Part shown: positions 1 to 9,129 of the stretch, in pieces
How positions within the stretch are numbered: position 1 is the first letter of the stretch
Layout: every line of letters begins with the position of its first letter
DNA from: Rhodobium orientis
GTDB lineage: Bacteria; Pseudomonadota; Alphaproteobacteria; Rhizobiales; Rhodobiaceae
Assembly: GCF_003258835.1 (NCBI RefSeq)
Contig: NZ_NPEV01000011.1
Coordinates: 49,410-113,409 of the forward strand
DNA length: 64,000 bases
Reading direction: 5' to 3'
Notes under the pieces: model-generated
Databases searched by the model: none
What the model was told of the DNA's origin: nothing
The model's input: the letters and a program-made list of their open reading frames with translations, nothing else
Translations under genes and position numbers: made by a program

Positions 1-294
1 CGGCAGGGCGAAGCGGGCAAGGCCGTAGGCGGCGAGGAAGCCGAGGAGGACAGCGACGAGCGAGGACCCGACGGCGACCACGATGGAGTTGGCGAGGGCC
101 TCCATCAGTCGGCTGTCGGCAAGCACCGCCTCGTACCAGCGAAGGCTGAACCCCTCAAACGGCGGGATCGGGAACCGCCCATCCTGGAACGAGAACAGCA
201 CCAGCACCACGACCGGCAGGAAGATGAAGCCGTAGACGAGGACGGCGTAGAGGGCGGAGGCAGCCGTGCGCCAGGACGTGCCGCGCATGGTCAT
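1..294 (-). CDS. ABC transporter permease, PotC-like, partial (3' end outside window)
   Basis: N-terminal 98 codons of an inner-membrane permease of the spermidine/putrescine (PotC) type; the rest lies beyond the left edge. The reading begins MTMRGTSWRTAASALYAVLV and shows a first membrane segment (about residues 14-36), then a periplasmic stretch with the family-typical 'F.G.SLRWYEA' pattern and a second membrane helix. The ATG at 294 overlaps the stop of the upstream permease gene (ATGA), so the two are translationally coupled. A second in-frame ATG at 288 is possible. With the genes to its right it would form a type I importer for polyamines or related cations; an ATPase gene is not in view and is probably further left. 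Confidence 0.8.
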   Translation of the reverse strand, partial: MTMRGTSWRTAASALYAVLVYGFIFLPVVVLVLFSFQDGRFPIPPFEGFSLRWYEAVLADSRLMEALANSIVVAVGSSLVAVLLGFLAAYGLARFALP

Positions 295-1148
295 GCCCTT
301 TCCAGCCGGATCCAGCGGGCAAAGCCGAGATAGGCGATGGTGACGACGATCATCAAGAGGATCGCCAGCGCCGAGGCGGTCGGGAAGTCGGCGCGCCGGC
401 CGATCTGCAGCATGATCACCTGGGGCATCAGGAGTTCGTTGTTGCCGCCGAGCACCTGCGGCGTGATGTAGTCGCCGATGCACAGCACGAAGGTGAGGAA
501 GGCGCCGACCATGATGCCCGGCAGGGTCAGCGGCAGCACCACGAACCAGAAGGTGGAGAGCGGCCCGGCCCCGAGATCGGCTGCGGCCTTTCGGTAGTTC
601 GGCGAGAGCTGGACGAGGTTGGCGTAGATCGTCAGCGTTAGCAGCATGACGAAGAAGTGGACGAAGCCGATGACCGTCGCCGTGCGGCTGTTGGCAAGGT
701 CGAGCGGCTCGGCGATGAGGCCGATGGAAAGCAGCGTCTCGTTGATGATGCCGTTATTGGCAAGCACCAGCAGCCAGGAATAGGAGCGGACCACATAGGA
801 GGTCCAGAACGGCAGGATGGCGAGCACCAGCGCCATCCGCTGCAGCCGCGGCGGCACCTTCTCGGCGATGATCCAGGCGAAGGGATAGGCCAGCAGGATG
901 GAGGTGACGGTGACGATGACGGTCACCTCCAGCGAATTCAGCATGGCCTCCAGGAAGTGGCCGCGCTCGAAGAACTTCAGGTAGTTGGCAAAGCTCCAGC
1001 TGGCGACGAGATCGGTGCCGATCCGCTCCCAGAGGCTGACCACCGCCATGACGACGAACGGGGCAACGAAAAACGCCGCCGTCCAAAGGAGCGCCGGGGC
1101 AACGAAGCCCCAGGGGCCGAGATCGAACCGTTGTCCCCGTGCCGCCAT
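291..1148 (-). CDS. ABC transporter permease, PotB-like (polyamine-type)
   Basis: A 285-residue inner-membrane protein with about six hydrophobic segments, the size and layout of PotB/PotH permeases. The typical cytoplasmic coupling (EAA) loop is visible near residues 185-205 as 'AAADLGAGPLSTFWFVVLPL'. The start ATG is preceded by CAAGGAC on the minus strand. It lies downstream of the binding-protein gene (84-bp gap) and overlaps the next permease by ATGA. The family moves spermidine, putrescine or similar compounds; the ureohydrolase further upstream supports a guanidino/polyamine substrate, but the actual ligand is inferred. Confidence 0.85.
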   Translation of the reverse strand: MAARGQRFDLGPWGFVAPALLWTAAFFVAPFVVMAVVSLWERIGTDLVASWSFANYLKFFERGHFLEAMLNSLEVTVIVTVTSILLAYPFAWIIAEKVPPRLQRMALVLAILPFWTSYVVRSYSWLLVLANNGIINETLLSIGLIAEPLDLANSRTATVIGFVHFFVMLLTLTIYANLVQLSPNYRKAAADLGAGPLSTFWFVVLPLTLPGIMVGAFLTFVLCIGDYITPQVLGGNNELLMPQVIMLQIGRRADFPTASALAILLMIVVTIAYLGFARWIRLERA

Positions 1149-1231
1149 CGTCCTTGCCGCCTCGTTCGCGTCAAGCCTTGCCGGACGTCACGTCACGCCC
1201 GGCAAGGCTCGCCTGATTGCAGGAGGAGTTT

Positions 1232-2311
1232 CTAGTGCTGGAGGAATTCCGTCCACAGATCCTGCATGGCGGCGTCCAGTTCGGCGTCCGGCGCCGGGTA
1301 CATCTGGGCGTTCTTCAGATAGGCTTCCTGGTCGTCCCAGCGCAGCGCCGCCTTCTGCTGGTCGGTCAGCTCCGCGCCCGCCTTGGCGTTCGCCGGCATC
1401 GCCCAGTAGCAGGACGAGGTGGCGAGCCGCGCCTGGCCTTCCGGCGAGACGATGTATTTGACGAACTCCGTCGCCAGCTCCTTGCGCTTGCTGTCCTTGA
1501 AGACGCCGATCGACTGCGACCAGCGCACGCCACCCTGGTCCGGCAGGATCCAGTCCAGCTCCGGCTTGTCGGCGGAAAGCCCGGCCGTCACCCACTCGCC
1601 GCCGCCGACCAGGATGTCGACCTCGCCGGTCGCGATCGCCGTCTGGCTCGACACCACCTCGCCGACGAGCTTGGCGTTGTCCTTGATCTTGAAGAGGGTC
1701 TCCTTGATCTCCGGCAGGTCGTCGGCGGTCAGCTCCGAGGTCTTCTTGCCGAGGCCGACGGCGACCATGCCGATCACCGGCAGGTAGTAGTCGTAGACCG
1801 CGATCCTGCCCTTGTATGCGTCGGACCACAGCACCGTCATGTCCTTCATGTCGGCGGCATCGACCTTGGTCTTGTTGAAGGAGACGGTGTTGTAGCCGAA
1901 TTTTTCGGAGACGGCGTAGAGCTTGCCGTCACGCATCAGGGAGCTTTCCAGGCGCAGCTCCGGGAAGATGTCGTCGAGCGGCAACTCGTCGGCCGGTAGC
2001 GGCGCCAGCAGGTCGGCGTCAATGGCGCGCGGCACGTCGACGCCGTCGATGACGAAGACGTCCCAGTCGCCGGGCTGCGACTGTTCCACGATGGCAAGCG
2101 CCGAGCCCGTGCCCTCATATTCCTTCAGGTTCACCTTGACGTCGAACTTCTTCTCGAACGGCTCGATCAGCGCCGGGTCGGTGTGATCACACCAGACCAG
2201 CGCGTTGAGTTCTTCCGTGGCATTGGCGGCGGGCATGGCGGCGACGCCGGCAAGGAGCGAACTGAGCGCAACGGCGCCCGTCAGCTTCAGTCGTTTGATC
2301 GCGGTGTTCAT
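1232..2311 (-). CDS. periplasmic polyamine-type substrate-binding protein (PotD/PotF-like)
   Basis: A 359-residue extracellular solute-binding protein. It starts with a Sec signal peptide (MNTAIKRLK, a hydrophobic stretch, cleavage probably after ANA near residue 32). The mature part has the PotD-family pattern: 'LNALVWCDHTDPALIEPFEKK', 'VKVNLKEYEGTGSAL', 'WDVFVIDGVDVPRA' and a C-terminal 'VKYIVSPEGQARLA' segment. A GTG codon 12 bp further upstream is in frame, but it sits inside the ribosome binding site AGAGGTG, so the ATG at 2311 is preferred. It belongs with the two downstream permeases and the upstream ureohydrolase, suggesting uptake and breakdown of agmatine, putrescine or a guanidino compound. 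Confidence 0.85.
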   Translation of the reverse strand: MNTAIKRLKLTGAVALSSLLAGVAAMPAANATEELNALVWCDHTDPALIEPFEKKFDVKVNLKEYEGTGSALAIVEQSQPGDWDVFVIDGVDVPRAIDADLLAPLPADELPLDDIFPELRLESSLMRDGKLYAVSEKFGYNTVSFNKTKVDAADMKDMTVLWSDAYKGRIAVYDYYLPVIGMVAVGLGKKTSELTADDLPEIKETLFKIKDNAKLVGEVVSSQTAIATGEVDILVGGGEWVTAGLSADKPELDWILPDQGGVRWSQSIGVFKDSKRKELATEFVKYIVSPEGQARLATSSCYWAMPANAKAGAELTDQQKAALRWDDQEAYLKNAQMYPAPDAELDAAMQDLWTEFLQH

Positions 2312-2355
2312 GGCTCGGTTCACCTCTGGATGGTTCTTGGAGGGATCTGGTCGGT

Positions 2356-3330
2356 TTATTGGTTTTCTTTGGCTTGCGGGGCCTCGTGCGGATAGCGGAC
2401 CCCGGGCAGGATGCAGAGCATTTCGTAGAGCAGGTTGGCGCCGACGAGCGCGGTGTTGCCCGACGGATCGTAGGGCGGCGAGACCTCGACGAGATCGCCG
2501 CCGACGATATTGAGGCCGCGGCAGCCGCGGATGATCTCCAGCGCCTGCCAGATGGTGAGGCCGCCGATCTCCACCGTGCCAGTGCCCGGTGCAAAGGCCG
2601 GATCGAGGCTGTCGATGTCGTAGGAGAGATAGGTCGGGTGGTCGCCGATTGTGTCGCGGATCTCCGCCATCAGCGGGCTCAAGGACTTCATCCAGCAGTC
2701 CTCGGCCGGCACCACGGTGAAGCCCTGCTGGCGCGACCAGTTGAAATCGTCGGGCGAATAGCCGGTGCCGCGAAGCCCGATCTGGAACACCTTGTCGGCT
2801 GCGATGCAGCCGTCTTCGAGGGCCCGGCGGAACGGTGTGCCGTGCGCGATTTTCTCGCCGAACATCTCGTCGTTGATGTCGGCATGGGCATCGACGTGAA
2901 CGAGCGCCACCGGCCCGTGCTTCTTGGCCATGGCTTTGAGGATCGGATAGACCAGCGTGTGGTCGCCGCCGAGCGTCAACGGCCGGCAGTCATGGGCAAG
3001 GATGCCGTCATAGGCCTCCTCGATGATCGCGACCGATTTCTTCAGATCGAAGGTGTTGAGGGCGACGTCGCCGATGTCGGCGACCTGCAGGCTGTCGAAG
3101 GGCGCAGCCCCCGTGCCCATGTTGTAGGGCCTGAGCATGCAGGACTCGATGCGGATGTAGCGCGGTCCCTGGCGCGTGCCGGAGCGGTTCGAGGTGCCGA
3201 TATCGAGCGGGATTCCGACGAAGCAGGCATCCAGCCCCTCCGCCGTTTCCTGCGACGGCAGCCGCATCATCGTCGCCGGGCCGGCGAAGCGCGGCATCTC
3301 GTTGCCGCCGAGCGGCTGGTTGAACCTCAT
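2356..3330 (-). CDS. speB: agmatinase/guanidinobutyrase-type ureohydrolase
   Basis: A 324-residue enzyme of the arginase/agmatinase superfamily, which removes urea from a guanidino compound at a binuclear manganese site. The metal-binding motifs are intact: GGDHTL (about residues 121-126), DAHADIND (147-154) and S-DIDSLDPAFAPGTGT (about 245-260). The N-terminus 'MRFNQPLGGNEMPRFAGPAT' is common to agmatinase-like proteins of Hyphomicrobiales. The ATG at 3330 has CGAGGTG upstream and is preferred over a GTG at 3351. It is followed by the polyamine transporter and faces a LysR gene. Whether the substrate is agmatine, guanidinobutyrate, guanidinopropionate or guanidine cannot be decided from the sequence, so the symbol is provisional. 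Confidence 0.85.
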   Translation of the reverse strand: MRFNQPLGGNEMPRFAGPATMMRLPSQETAEGLDACFVGIPLDIGTSNRSGTRQGPRYIRIESCMLRPYNMGTGAAPFDSLQVADIGDVALNTFDLKKSVAIIEEAYDGILAHDCRPLTLGGDHTLVYPILKAMAKKHGPVALVHVDAHADINDEMFGEKIAHGTPFRRALEDGCIAADKVFQIGLRGTGYSPDDFNWSRQQGFTVVPAEDCWMKSLSPLMAEIRDTIGDHPTYLSYDIDSLDPAFAPGTGTVEIGGLTIWQALEIIRGCRGLNIVGGDLVEVSPPYDPSGNTALVGANLLYEMLCILPGVRYPHEAPQAKENQ

Positions 3331-3445
3331 GGACACCTCGTTATTGACCACGAATTAGTCATGCCAATCGTTTAAGCAGGCTAACGGCTGGCGTAGCTGG
3401 AAAAAATAGGGAATTATCAAAACTCACTTTTGGAAATATCAAACT

Positions 3446-4357
3446 ATGCCCGTCCGCCTGTCCCGCAGCGACCTGCGCTTCTTGCAGGTCTTTGAGGCCG
3501 TCGCCCGCCACGGCGCCTTCTCCGCCGCTGAGGCCGAGCTCAACATTTCCGGCTCGACGATCTCCAACCACATGACGGCGCTGGAAGAGCGCCTCGGCAT
3601 CAAGCTCTGCCAGCGCGGCCGCACCGGCTTCCGGCTGACGGAAAAGGGCGCCATGGTGCTCGACGCGGCGCGGCGCCTGTTCAAGGCGATCGGCGATTTC
3701 GACGCGGAAATCGGCGCACTCAAGGGCACGCTGACGGGCGAGTTGCGCATCGGCCTCGTCGACAGCATGGTCACCGACCCCAATTCCCGCATCTCCGAGG
3801 CGATCGCGGCATTCGGTGGGCGCGGCGGCGACGTCTCCGTCACCCTGATGCAGGACCGCCCCCAGGAACTGCAGCAGAAGGTCTATGACGGCGTCTATCA
3901 CTGCGGCATCGGCAGCTTCCCGCACCTGATCTCCGGGCTGGAATCCGTCCCGCTCTACGACGAACAGCACTACCTCTACGCCGCCACCGACCATCCGGTC
4001 CTGGCCGAGGACGCGGTGACGCCGGAGGCGCTGCGCCAGCACGCCTTCATCCGCCGCGGCTACTGGCGGGCGGCCGACGAAAAGCGGCTGCTGCTGGGCC
4101 CGGTGGAGGCGACCGTCCACCAGATCGAGCCGCAACTGATGCTGATCCTGTCCGGCCGCTATCTCGGCTTCCTGCCGGAGCACTATGCAAGGCAATGGGT
4201 CGAGGACGGCCGGCTGAAAGCGATCCTGCCGGACGAGGTCGCCTATACCTGCACCTTCTGCCTGATCCTGAGGAAAGGCTACCGGCCGACGGAAACCCTG
4301 AAGACCTTCCTCAGAGACCTTCGCGCCGCGCACGGCACCGCCGACGCCCTCTCCTGA
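3446..4357 (+). CDS. LysR-family transcriptional regulator
   Basis: A 303-residue LysR-type regulator. The N-terminal winged helix-turn-helix spans residues 5-63 ('LRFLQVFEAVARHGAFSAAE', 'STISNHMTALEERLGIKLCQ'); the rest is a periplasmic-binding-protein-like effector domain starting around residue 90 ('GELRIGLVDSMVTDPN'). It is transcribed away from the ureohydrolase gene across an AT-richer gap of about 115 bp, the classic arrangement for a LysR protein controlling its divergent neighbour. It is therefore inferred to regulate the ureohydrolase and polyamine transporter; the effector is unknown. Confidence 0.85.
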   Translation: MPVRLSRSDLRFLQVFEAVARHGAFSAAEAELNISGSTISNHMTALEERLGIKLCQRGRTGFRLTEKGAMVLDAARRLFKAIGDFDAEIGALKGTLTGELRIGLVDSMVTDPNSRISEAIAAFGGRGGDVSVTLMQDRPQELQQKVYDGVYHCGIGSFPHLISGLESVPLYDEQHYLYAATDHPVLAEDAVTPEALRQHAFIRRGYWRAADEKRLLLGPVEATVHQIEPQLMLILSGRYLGFLPEHYARQWVEDGRLKAILPDEVAYTCTFCLILRKGYRPTETLKTFLRDLRAAHGTADALS

Positions 4358-4476
4358 TCCGCCGCAAACACTCTGTTTCCGCTGCAAGCGCTTTTCAAAG
4401 GCGCAAACGACGCCACATATCGCCACAAGATGACGCGTCCGGCGGGCGCGCAGCACGAGACAGCAAGGAGCAAACG

Positions 4477-5340
4477 ATGACCGTCACCGATATCGACCAG
4501 AAAATCCGACCGGTCGTCTTTCGCACCGACGGCATGAACGCCTCCGACGGCGCCGGCGTGCGCATGCGGCGCATGCTGGGAACGCCCCGGTTCGACTTCC
4601 TCGACCCGTTCCTGATGCTCGACTGGTTCCATTCCGACAAGCCGCAGGATTACCTCGCCGGCTTCCCGGACCACCCGCACCGGGGCTTCGAGACGGTCAC
4701 CTACCTGCTGCACGGCCGCATGCGCCACGCCGACAATCGCGGCAATGCCGGCGTTATCGAGCCGGGCGGCATCCAGTGGATGACGGCCGGGAGCGGCATC
4801 GTCCATTCGGAAATGCCGGAACAGGAGAACGGCCTCCTCTCCGGCTTCCAGCTCTGGATCAACCTGCCGGCCAAGGACAAGATGGTGCCCGCCGGCTACC
4901 AGGAGTTCACCCCCGACCGCATCCCGGTGGAAAAGCGCGACGGTGCCAGCCTGCGCGTCGTCACCGGCACCACGTCGGGGGGCGTTTCCGGCCCCGTCGT
5001 CGACCGGCCGACCGACCCGTTCTTTGCCGACATCCACCTCGATGCCGGCGCAACGCTCCTTGAAGCCATCGGCGGCGATCGCAACGCCTTCGTCCTCGTC
5101 CATGACGGCACCCTCACCCTTGCCGGCACCGACGGACCGCAGACCCTCGGCATCGGCAACCTTGCCGTCCTCGGCACCGGCGACGTGGTCTCGGCCACCG
5201 CCGGCGAGGACGGCGCGAAATTCCTTCTCATTGCCGCCCGCCCGCTCGGCGAGCCGGTGGCCCGCGCCGGCCCCTTCGTCATGAACACGGAAGCCGAGCT
5301 CCACCAGGCCTTTGCAGACTTCCAGAACGGTCGGTTCTGA
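4477..5340 (+). CDS. pirin family protein
   Basis: A 287-residue bicupin of the pirin family. The N-terminal cupin holds the usual metal-ligand motif: 'HPHRGFETVTYLLHG' (about residues 67-81), then 'GGIQWMTAGSGIVHSEMP' (about 97-114) with the His and Glu expected to bind Fe. The C-terminal half (from about residue 190) is the second cupin. Bacterial pirins have been described as quercetinases or metabolic regulators; nothing here specifies the role. The ATG at 4477 is preceded by AGGAG with good spacing. It stands alone between the LysR gene and the TrpX-like transporter, with a hairpin just downstream. Confidence 0.9.
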   Translation: MTVTDIDQKIRPVVFRTDGMNASDGAGVRMRRMLGTPRFDFLDPFLMLDWFHSDKPQDYLAGFPDHPHRGFETVTYLLHGRMRHADNRGNAGVIEPGGIQWMTAGSGIVHSEMPEQENGLLSGFQLWINLPAKDKMVPAGYQEFTPDRIPVEKRDGASLRVVTGTTSGGVSGPVVDRPTDPFFADIHLDAGATLLEAIGGDRNAFVLVHDGTLTLAGTDGPQTLGIGNLAVLGTGDVVSATAGEDGAKFLLIAARPLGEPVARAGPFVMNTEAELHQAFADFQNGRF

Positions 5341-5349
5341 GCCGACACG

Positions 5350-5371
5350 GGCCCGCCACCCGGCGGGCCTT
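5350..5371 (+). terminator. probable terminator hairpin after the pirin gene
   Basis: GGCCCGCC (5350-5357), a four-base loop, and GGCGGGCC (5362-5369) form a perfect 8-bp GC stem ten bases after the pirin stop codon. The following T-run is short, so termination could be weak. Confidence 0.45.
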
Positions 5372-5543
5372 GGGTAAACTACGGGCGCGCCCATTCGCCG
5401 CCCGTATCCCCGCCGTAAAGCGCCCTTTTTTCGCGTGAAGGTCGGCCGGGCAACCATTGACTCGCCCGTCAAAAAATCGTCTCTCCGCAGGGTTCGCCGC
5501 CAACGATCGGCGTTCACAAGGATTTTTCGGAGGACGTCACGCC

Positions 5544-6500
5544 ATGCGTAAGCTTCTGTTGGCGCTCGCCGCTGCGAGCGCAATCGCCAGCCCGGCGCTT
5601 GCCGCCGACACTGTCACGGTCGCCGTCACCGCCATCGTCGAGCATCCGGCCCTCGATGCCTGCCGCGACGGCGTCAAGGATGCCCTTGCCGAGGCGGGGT
5701 ACAAGGACGGCGAGAACCTCACCTTCGTCTACGAGTCCGCGCAAGGAAATCCGGCAACGGCCGCCCAGATCGCCCGCCAGTTCATCGGCGAGGCGCCGGA
5801 CGTCATCGTGCCGATTTCCACGCCCTCGGCACAGGCCGTGGTCGCCGGCACCAGGGACATCCCGGTCGTCTTCACCGCCGTCACCGACCCGGTCGGCGCC
5901 AAGCTGATCTCCAACACCGAAAAGCCGGGCGGCAACGTCACCGGCCTTTCCGACTTCTCGCCGCTCGACGACCACCTGGCGCTGATCCGCGAGATCTCGC
6001 CGGACGCCAAGACCATCGGCATCGTCTACAATTCCGGCGAGGCCAACTCGGTCGCCCTGCTTGAAGGCATGCGTTCGCGCGTCGAGGCCGCCGGCATGGA
6101 ACTGGTGGAATCCGTCGCCACCAAGTCCGCCGAGGTCCAGGGCGCCACCCGCGCGCTGATCGGCAAGGCCGACGTCATCTACATCCCGACTGACAACACC
6201 ATCGTCTCCGCGCTCGAAGCCGCAGTGAAGGTCGCCGAGGAGAACGACATCCCGCTTTACTCAGGCGACACCGATTCCGTGTCGCGCGGCGCGCTCGCCG
6301 CCGTCGGCTTCAACTACCACGACATCGGCGTGCAGACCGGCCAGATCGTCGCCCGCGTCCTGAAGGGCGAAAAGCCCGGCGACATCGCGGTGAAGGTGGC
6401 CGCCGGCACCAATTTGATCGTCAATCCCGGCGCCGCCGAGCGCATGGGCGTCACGATCCCGAAGGCCGTCATCGACCGCGCCAACACCGTGGTCGAATAA
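5544..6500 (+). CDS. ABC transporter substrate-binding protein, TrpX family
   Basis: A 318-residue periplasmic protein: signal peptide MRKLLLALAAASAIASPALA with an ALA-A cleavage site, then a type I periplasmic-binding fold of the TrpX/COG2984 family ('VTAIVEHPALDACRDGVKDAL', 'GNVTGLSDFSPLDDHLALI', 'NSGEANSV', 'YIPTDNTIVSALEA'). The ATG at 5544 follows CGGAGGA at 5528-5534. It is the first gene of a three-gene transporter (binding protein, permease, ATPase). Some members bind aromatic amino acids, notably tryptophan, but ligands in the family differ and none can be assigned here. A strong hairpin separates it from the permease gene. Confidence 0.85.
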   Translation: MRKLLLALAAASAIASPALAADTVTVAVTAIVEHPALDACRDGVKDALAEAGYKDGENLTFVYESAQGNPATAAQIARQFIGEAPDVIVPISTPSAQAVVAGTRDIPVVFTAVTDPVGAKLISNTEKPGGNVTGLSDFSPLDDHLALIREISPDAKTIGIVYNSGEANSVALLEGMRSRVEAAGMELVESVATKSAEVQGATRALIGKADVIYIPTDNTIVSALEAAVKVAEENDIPLYSGDTDSVSRGALAAVGFNYHDIGVQTGQIVARVLKGEKPGDIAVKVAAGTNLIVNPGAAERMGVTIPKAVIDRANTVVE

Positions 6501-6525
6501 GTCGCCTGGAATTGCAACGAAAAGT

Positions 6526-6580
6526 CCCCGGACGCCCGGGCCGCTCATGAGCGGTCCGCCGGTTTCCGGGGCCTTGTTTT
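6526..6580 (+). terminator. long hairpin between binding-protein and permease genes
   Basis: CCCCGG (6526-6531) pairs with CCGGGG (6566-6571), and inside lies the perfect palindrome CCGCTCATGAGCGG (6541-6554). The outer stem is followed by CCTTGTTTT. This looks like a leaky terminator or RNA-stabilising structure that would let the binding-protein mRNA exceed that of the permease and ATPase. Confidence 0.5.
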
Positions 6581-6595
6581 GACTGTGGGGCAGCG

Positions 6596-7474
6596 TTGAG
6601 CGAAATCGCTTTCTGGGGAGCCGTCGAACTCGGCCTCGTCTACGCCTTCGTCGGGCTTGGCGTCTATCTCTCCTTCCGCATCCTCGACTTCCCGGACCTG
6701 ACCGTCGATGGCTCGCTGCCGCTGGGGGCCGCCGTCGCCGCCGTGCTGATCCTTGCCGGCGTCGCGCCCTGGCCGGCAACGCTCGCCGCCATGGTCGCCG
6801 CCGGCTGCGCCGGGCTCGTCACAGCGACCCTCAACGTCAAGTTCAAGATCCTGCACCTGCTTGCCTCGATCCTGACCATGATCGCGCTCTTTTCCATCAA
6901 TCTGCGCGTCATGGGCCGGCCGAACGTCGCCATCATCAACGAGCCGACGGTGCTCACCCCGTTCTACGGCCTGGGCCTCTCCGACTATCTCGTCCGGCCC
7001 GCCGTGCTCTTCGTCTTCGTCGCCATCGCCGTGGTGCTTTTGACCGCCTTCCTCGGCAGCAATTTCGGCCTTGCCATGCGCGCCACCGGCGCCAACGCCC
7101 GCATGGCGCGGGCGCAGGGCATCCGCACCCAGTTCCACATCTATGCCGGCATCGCGCTCTCCAACGCCCTTGTCGGCCTTGCCGGCGCGCTCTTTGCCCA
7201 GACCAACGGCTTTGCCGACGTGACCGCCGGCGTCGGCACCATCGTCGTCGGCCTTGCCGCCGTCATCGTCGGCGAGACGCTGCTGCCGAGCCGGCGCATC
7301 GCGCTCGCCCTCATCGGCTGCGTCATTGGCTCGGTGCTCTACCGCATCGCCATCCAGCTCGCGCTGTCCGCCGACGTCATCGGCCTCAAGGCCTCGGACC
7401 TCAACCTTGCCACCGCAGTGCTGGTCGCCGTCGCGCTGATCCTGCCGCGGCTGAGGAAGGGAGGCCGGACATGA
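6596..7474 (+). CDS. ABC transporter permease, TrpY/COG4120 family
   Basis: A 292-residue integral membrane protein with eight or nine hydrophobic segments, related to the permease of TrpXYZ-type importers and distantly to LivH ('FRILDFPDLTVDGSLPLGAA', 'NFGLAMRATGANARMARAQG'). The start is a TTG at 6596; no in-frame ATG or GTG fits nearby, and a GTGGGG stretch upstream could act as a weak ribosome binding site. The gene ends in ATGA overlap with the ATPase gene, so the two are translationally coupled. Confidence 0.85.
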   Translation: MSEIAFWGAVELGLVYAFVGLGVYLSFRILDFPDLTVDGSLPLGAAVAAVLILAGVAPWPATLAAMVAAGCAGLVTATLNVKFKILHLLASILTMIALFSINLRVMGRPNVAIINEPTVLTPFYGLGLSDYLVRPAVLFVFVAIAVVLLTAFLGSNFGLAMRATGANARMARAQGIRTQFHIYAGIALSNALVGLAGALFAQTNGFADVTAGVGTIVVGLAAVIVGETLLPSRRIALALIGCVIGSVLYRIAIQLALSADVIGLKASDLNLATAVLVAVALILPRLRKGGRT

Positions 7475-8265
7475 TCCGCATCGAGAACCTCGGCGTCACC
7501 TTCTCGCGCGGCACGCCGCTGGAGACCAGGGCGTTGCGCGGCATCGACCTCACCATCTCCTCCGGCGAGTTCGTCACCGTCATCGGCTCCAACGGCGCCG
7601 GCAAATCGACGCTCTTGTCCGCCGTCGCCGGCGACACGCCGGTCTCCGACGGCCGCATCCTGATCGGCGAGCGCGACGTCACGAAGTGGTCGACCGCGCG
7701 CCGCGCCGGCCTCGTCGCCCGCGTCTTCCAGGATCCGCTCGCCGGCTCCTGCGGCAACCTTTCGATCGAGGAGAACCTCGCCCTTGCCGCAGCAAGAGGC
7801 CACCGCCGCGGCCTCGGGCCGGCGCTCTCGGCCGAGCGCCGCGAAATCTTCCACGAGCGCGTCTCGGAACTCGGGCTCGGGCTGGAAAACCGCCTCAACG
7901 ACCTGATGAACCTCCTCTCCGGCGGCCAGCGCCAGTCGCTCGCCCTGATCATGGCGACCCTGTCGCCCTCCGAAGTGATGCTCCTCGACGAGCACACCGC
8001 CGCCCTGGACCCCGGCATGGCCGAGTTCGTGCTGGACCTCACAGAGCGGCTGGTCGCGGAGCGCAAGCTGACGACCATGATGGTGACCCACTCCATGCGC
8101 CAGGCGCTCGACGTCGGCACCCGCACCATCATGCTGCACGAGGGCCGCATCGTCCTCGACGTTGCCGGTGACATGCGCGCCGGGCTCACCACCGACGACC
8201 TCGTCGCCATGTTCCGCAAGGTCCGCGGCCAGGACCTGGAAGACGATTCCCTGCTGATCGAATAG
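7471..8265 (+). CDS. ABC transporter ATP-binding protein, TrpZ/COG1101 family
   Basis: A 264-residue ATPase with Walker [10 protein letters not shown] (about residues 36-44), signature LLSGGQRQS (about 149-157), Walker [10 protein letters not shown] (about 169-177) and switch His in 'MMVTHSM' (about 206-212). The Walker B glutamate is present and is followed by H-T-A, the 'DEHTAALDP' variant typical for this family. It energises the permease immediately upstream, with which its start overlaps by four bases. sfsA follows after eight bases and may be co-transcribed. Confidence 0.88.
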   Translation: MIRIENLGVTFSRGTPLETRALRGIDLTISSGEFVTVIGSNGAGKSTLLSAVAGDTPVSDGRILIGERDVTKWSTARRAGLVARVFQDPLAGSCGNLSIEENLALAAARGHRRGLGPALSAERREIFHERVSELGLGLENRLNDLMNLLSGGQRQSLALIMATLSPSEVMLLDEHTAALDPGMAEFVLDLTERLVAERKLTTMMVTHSMRQALDVGTRTIMLHEGRIVLDVAGDMRAGLTTDDLVAMFRKVRGQDLEDDSLLIE

Positions 8266-8273
8266 CCCCGATA

Positions 8274-8993
8274 ATGCGCCTGCCCTTGCCCCTGACGGAA
8301 GGCCGTCTCGTCCAGCGCTACAAGCGCTTCCTCGCCGATGTGGAGTTGGCGGACGGCGAGATCGTCACCGCCCACTGTCCGAACCCCGGCTCCATGACCG
8401 GGCTGAAGGCGCCGGGAAGCCGCGTCTGGCTGTCGAGATCGGCGAACCCCAAGAGGAAGCTCGCCCACACGTTGGAGCTGGTGGAGGCCGACGGCGTCCT
8501 CGTCGGCATCAACACCAACAACCCCAACACCCTCGTCGCCGAGGCAATCGCGGCCGGCACCATCCCGGAACTTGCCGGCTACGAGACCCTGCGCCGCGAG
8601 GTCCGCTACGGCGTCAACTCGCGCGTCGACATCCTCCTGGAAAGCGAGGGCCGCCCGCCCTGCTATGTGGAGGTCAAGAACGTCCACCTGCTGCGCGAAC
8701 CGATGCTGTCGGAGTTCCCGGACAGCGTGACGACGCGCGGCGCCAAGCATCTGCGCGAACTCTCCGACATGGTGGCCGCTGGCCACCGCGCGGTGATGAT
8801 GTTCCTGATCCAGCGGCCGGACACGGACCGGATATCGCTCGCCCGCGACATCGACCCGGCCTACGGCCTTGCCTTCGATGCGGCCATCGCCGCCGGCGTC
8901 GAAGCGCTGTCCTGGCGCTGCGAGATCACCACCGAGGAGATCACCGTCGTGGCCCCCGTGCCGGTGCTCGACCTCGCTCCGACCATCGCCTGA
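8274..8993 (+). CDS. sfsA: SfsA family protein (sugar fermentation stimulation homolog)
   Basis: A 239-residue protein matching the SfsA family over its full length. Visible landmarks are '[15 protein letters not shown]' near the N-terminus, '[13 protein letters not shown]' (about residues 32-44), 'RVDILLES' and '[11 protein letters not shown]' (about 130-140), the last resembling a PD-(D/E)xK nuclease core (D, E-x-K). The E. coli protein was described as a DNA-binding factor that stimulates maltose metabolism; the biochemical role remains unclear. It follows the ABC transporter closely and precedes map. Confidence 0.92.
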   Translation: MRLPLPLTEGRLVQRYKRFLADVELADGEIVTAHCPNPGSMTGLKAPGSRVWLSRSANPKRKLAHTLELVEADGVLVGINTNNPNTLVAEAIAAGTIPELAGYETLRREVRYGVNSRVDILLESEGRPPCYVEVKNVHLLREPMLSEFPDSVTTRGAKHLRELSDMVAAGHRAVMMFLIQRPDTDRISLARDIDPAYGLAFDAAIAAGVEALSWRCEITTEEITVVAPVPVLDLAPTIA

Positions 8994-9129
8994 CGCGCGA
9001 CACAGCGTCGAAGGAACTGGCACAACCGCCCTTCATCGTTATATGAGTGGGAGAGACACTTCAGGCTGCGCCCGGCCGGTGGCCCATCGAGCCCGGCGGC
9101 GCGGCATCAGACGACGGAATTCTGGACAG

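Noticed and set aside
3357..3371. ATTAGTCATGCCAAT as a LysR T-N11-A box between the ureohydrolase and LysR genes
   Set aside because: It fits the very loose T-N11-A rule, but the arms are only three bases long, so chance is likely.
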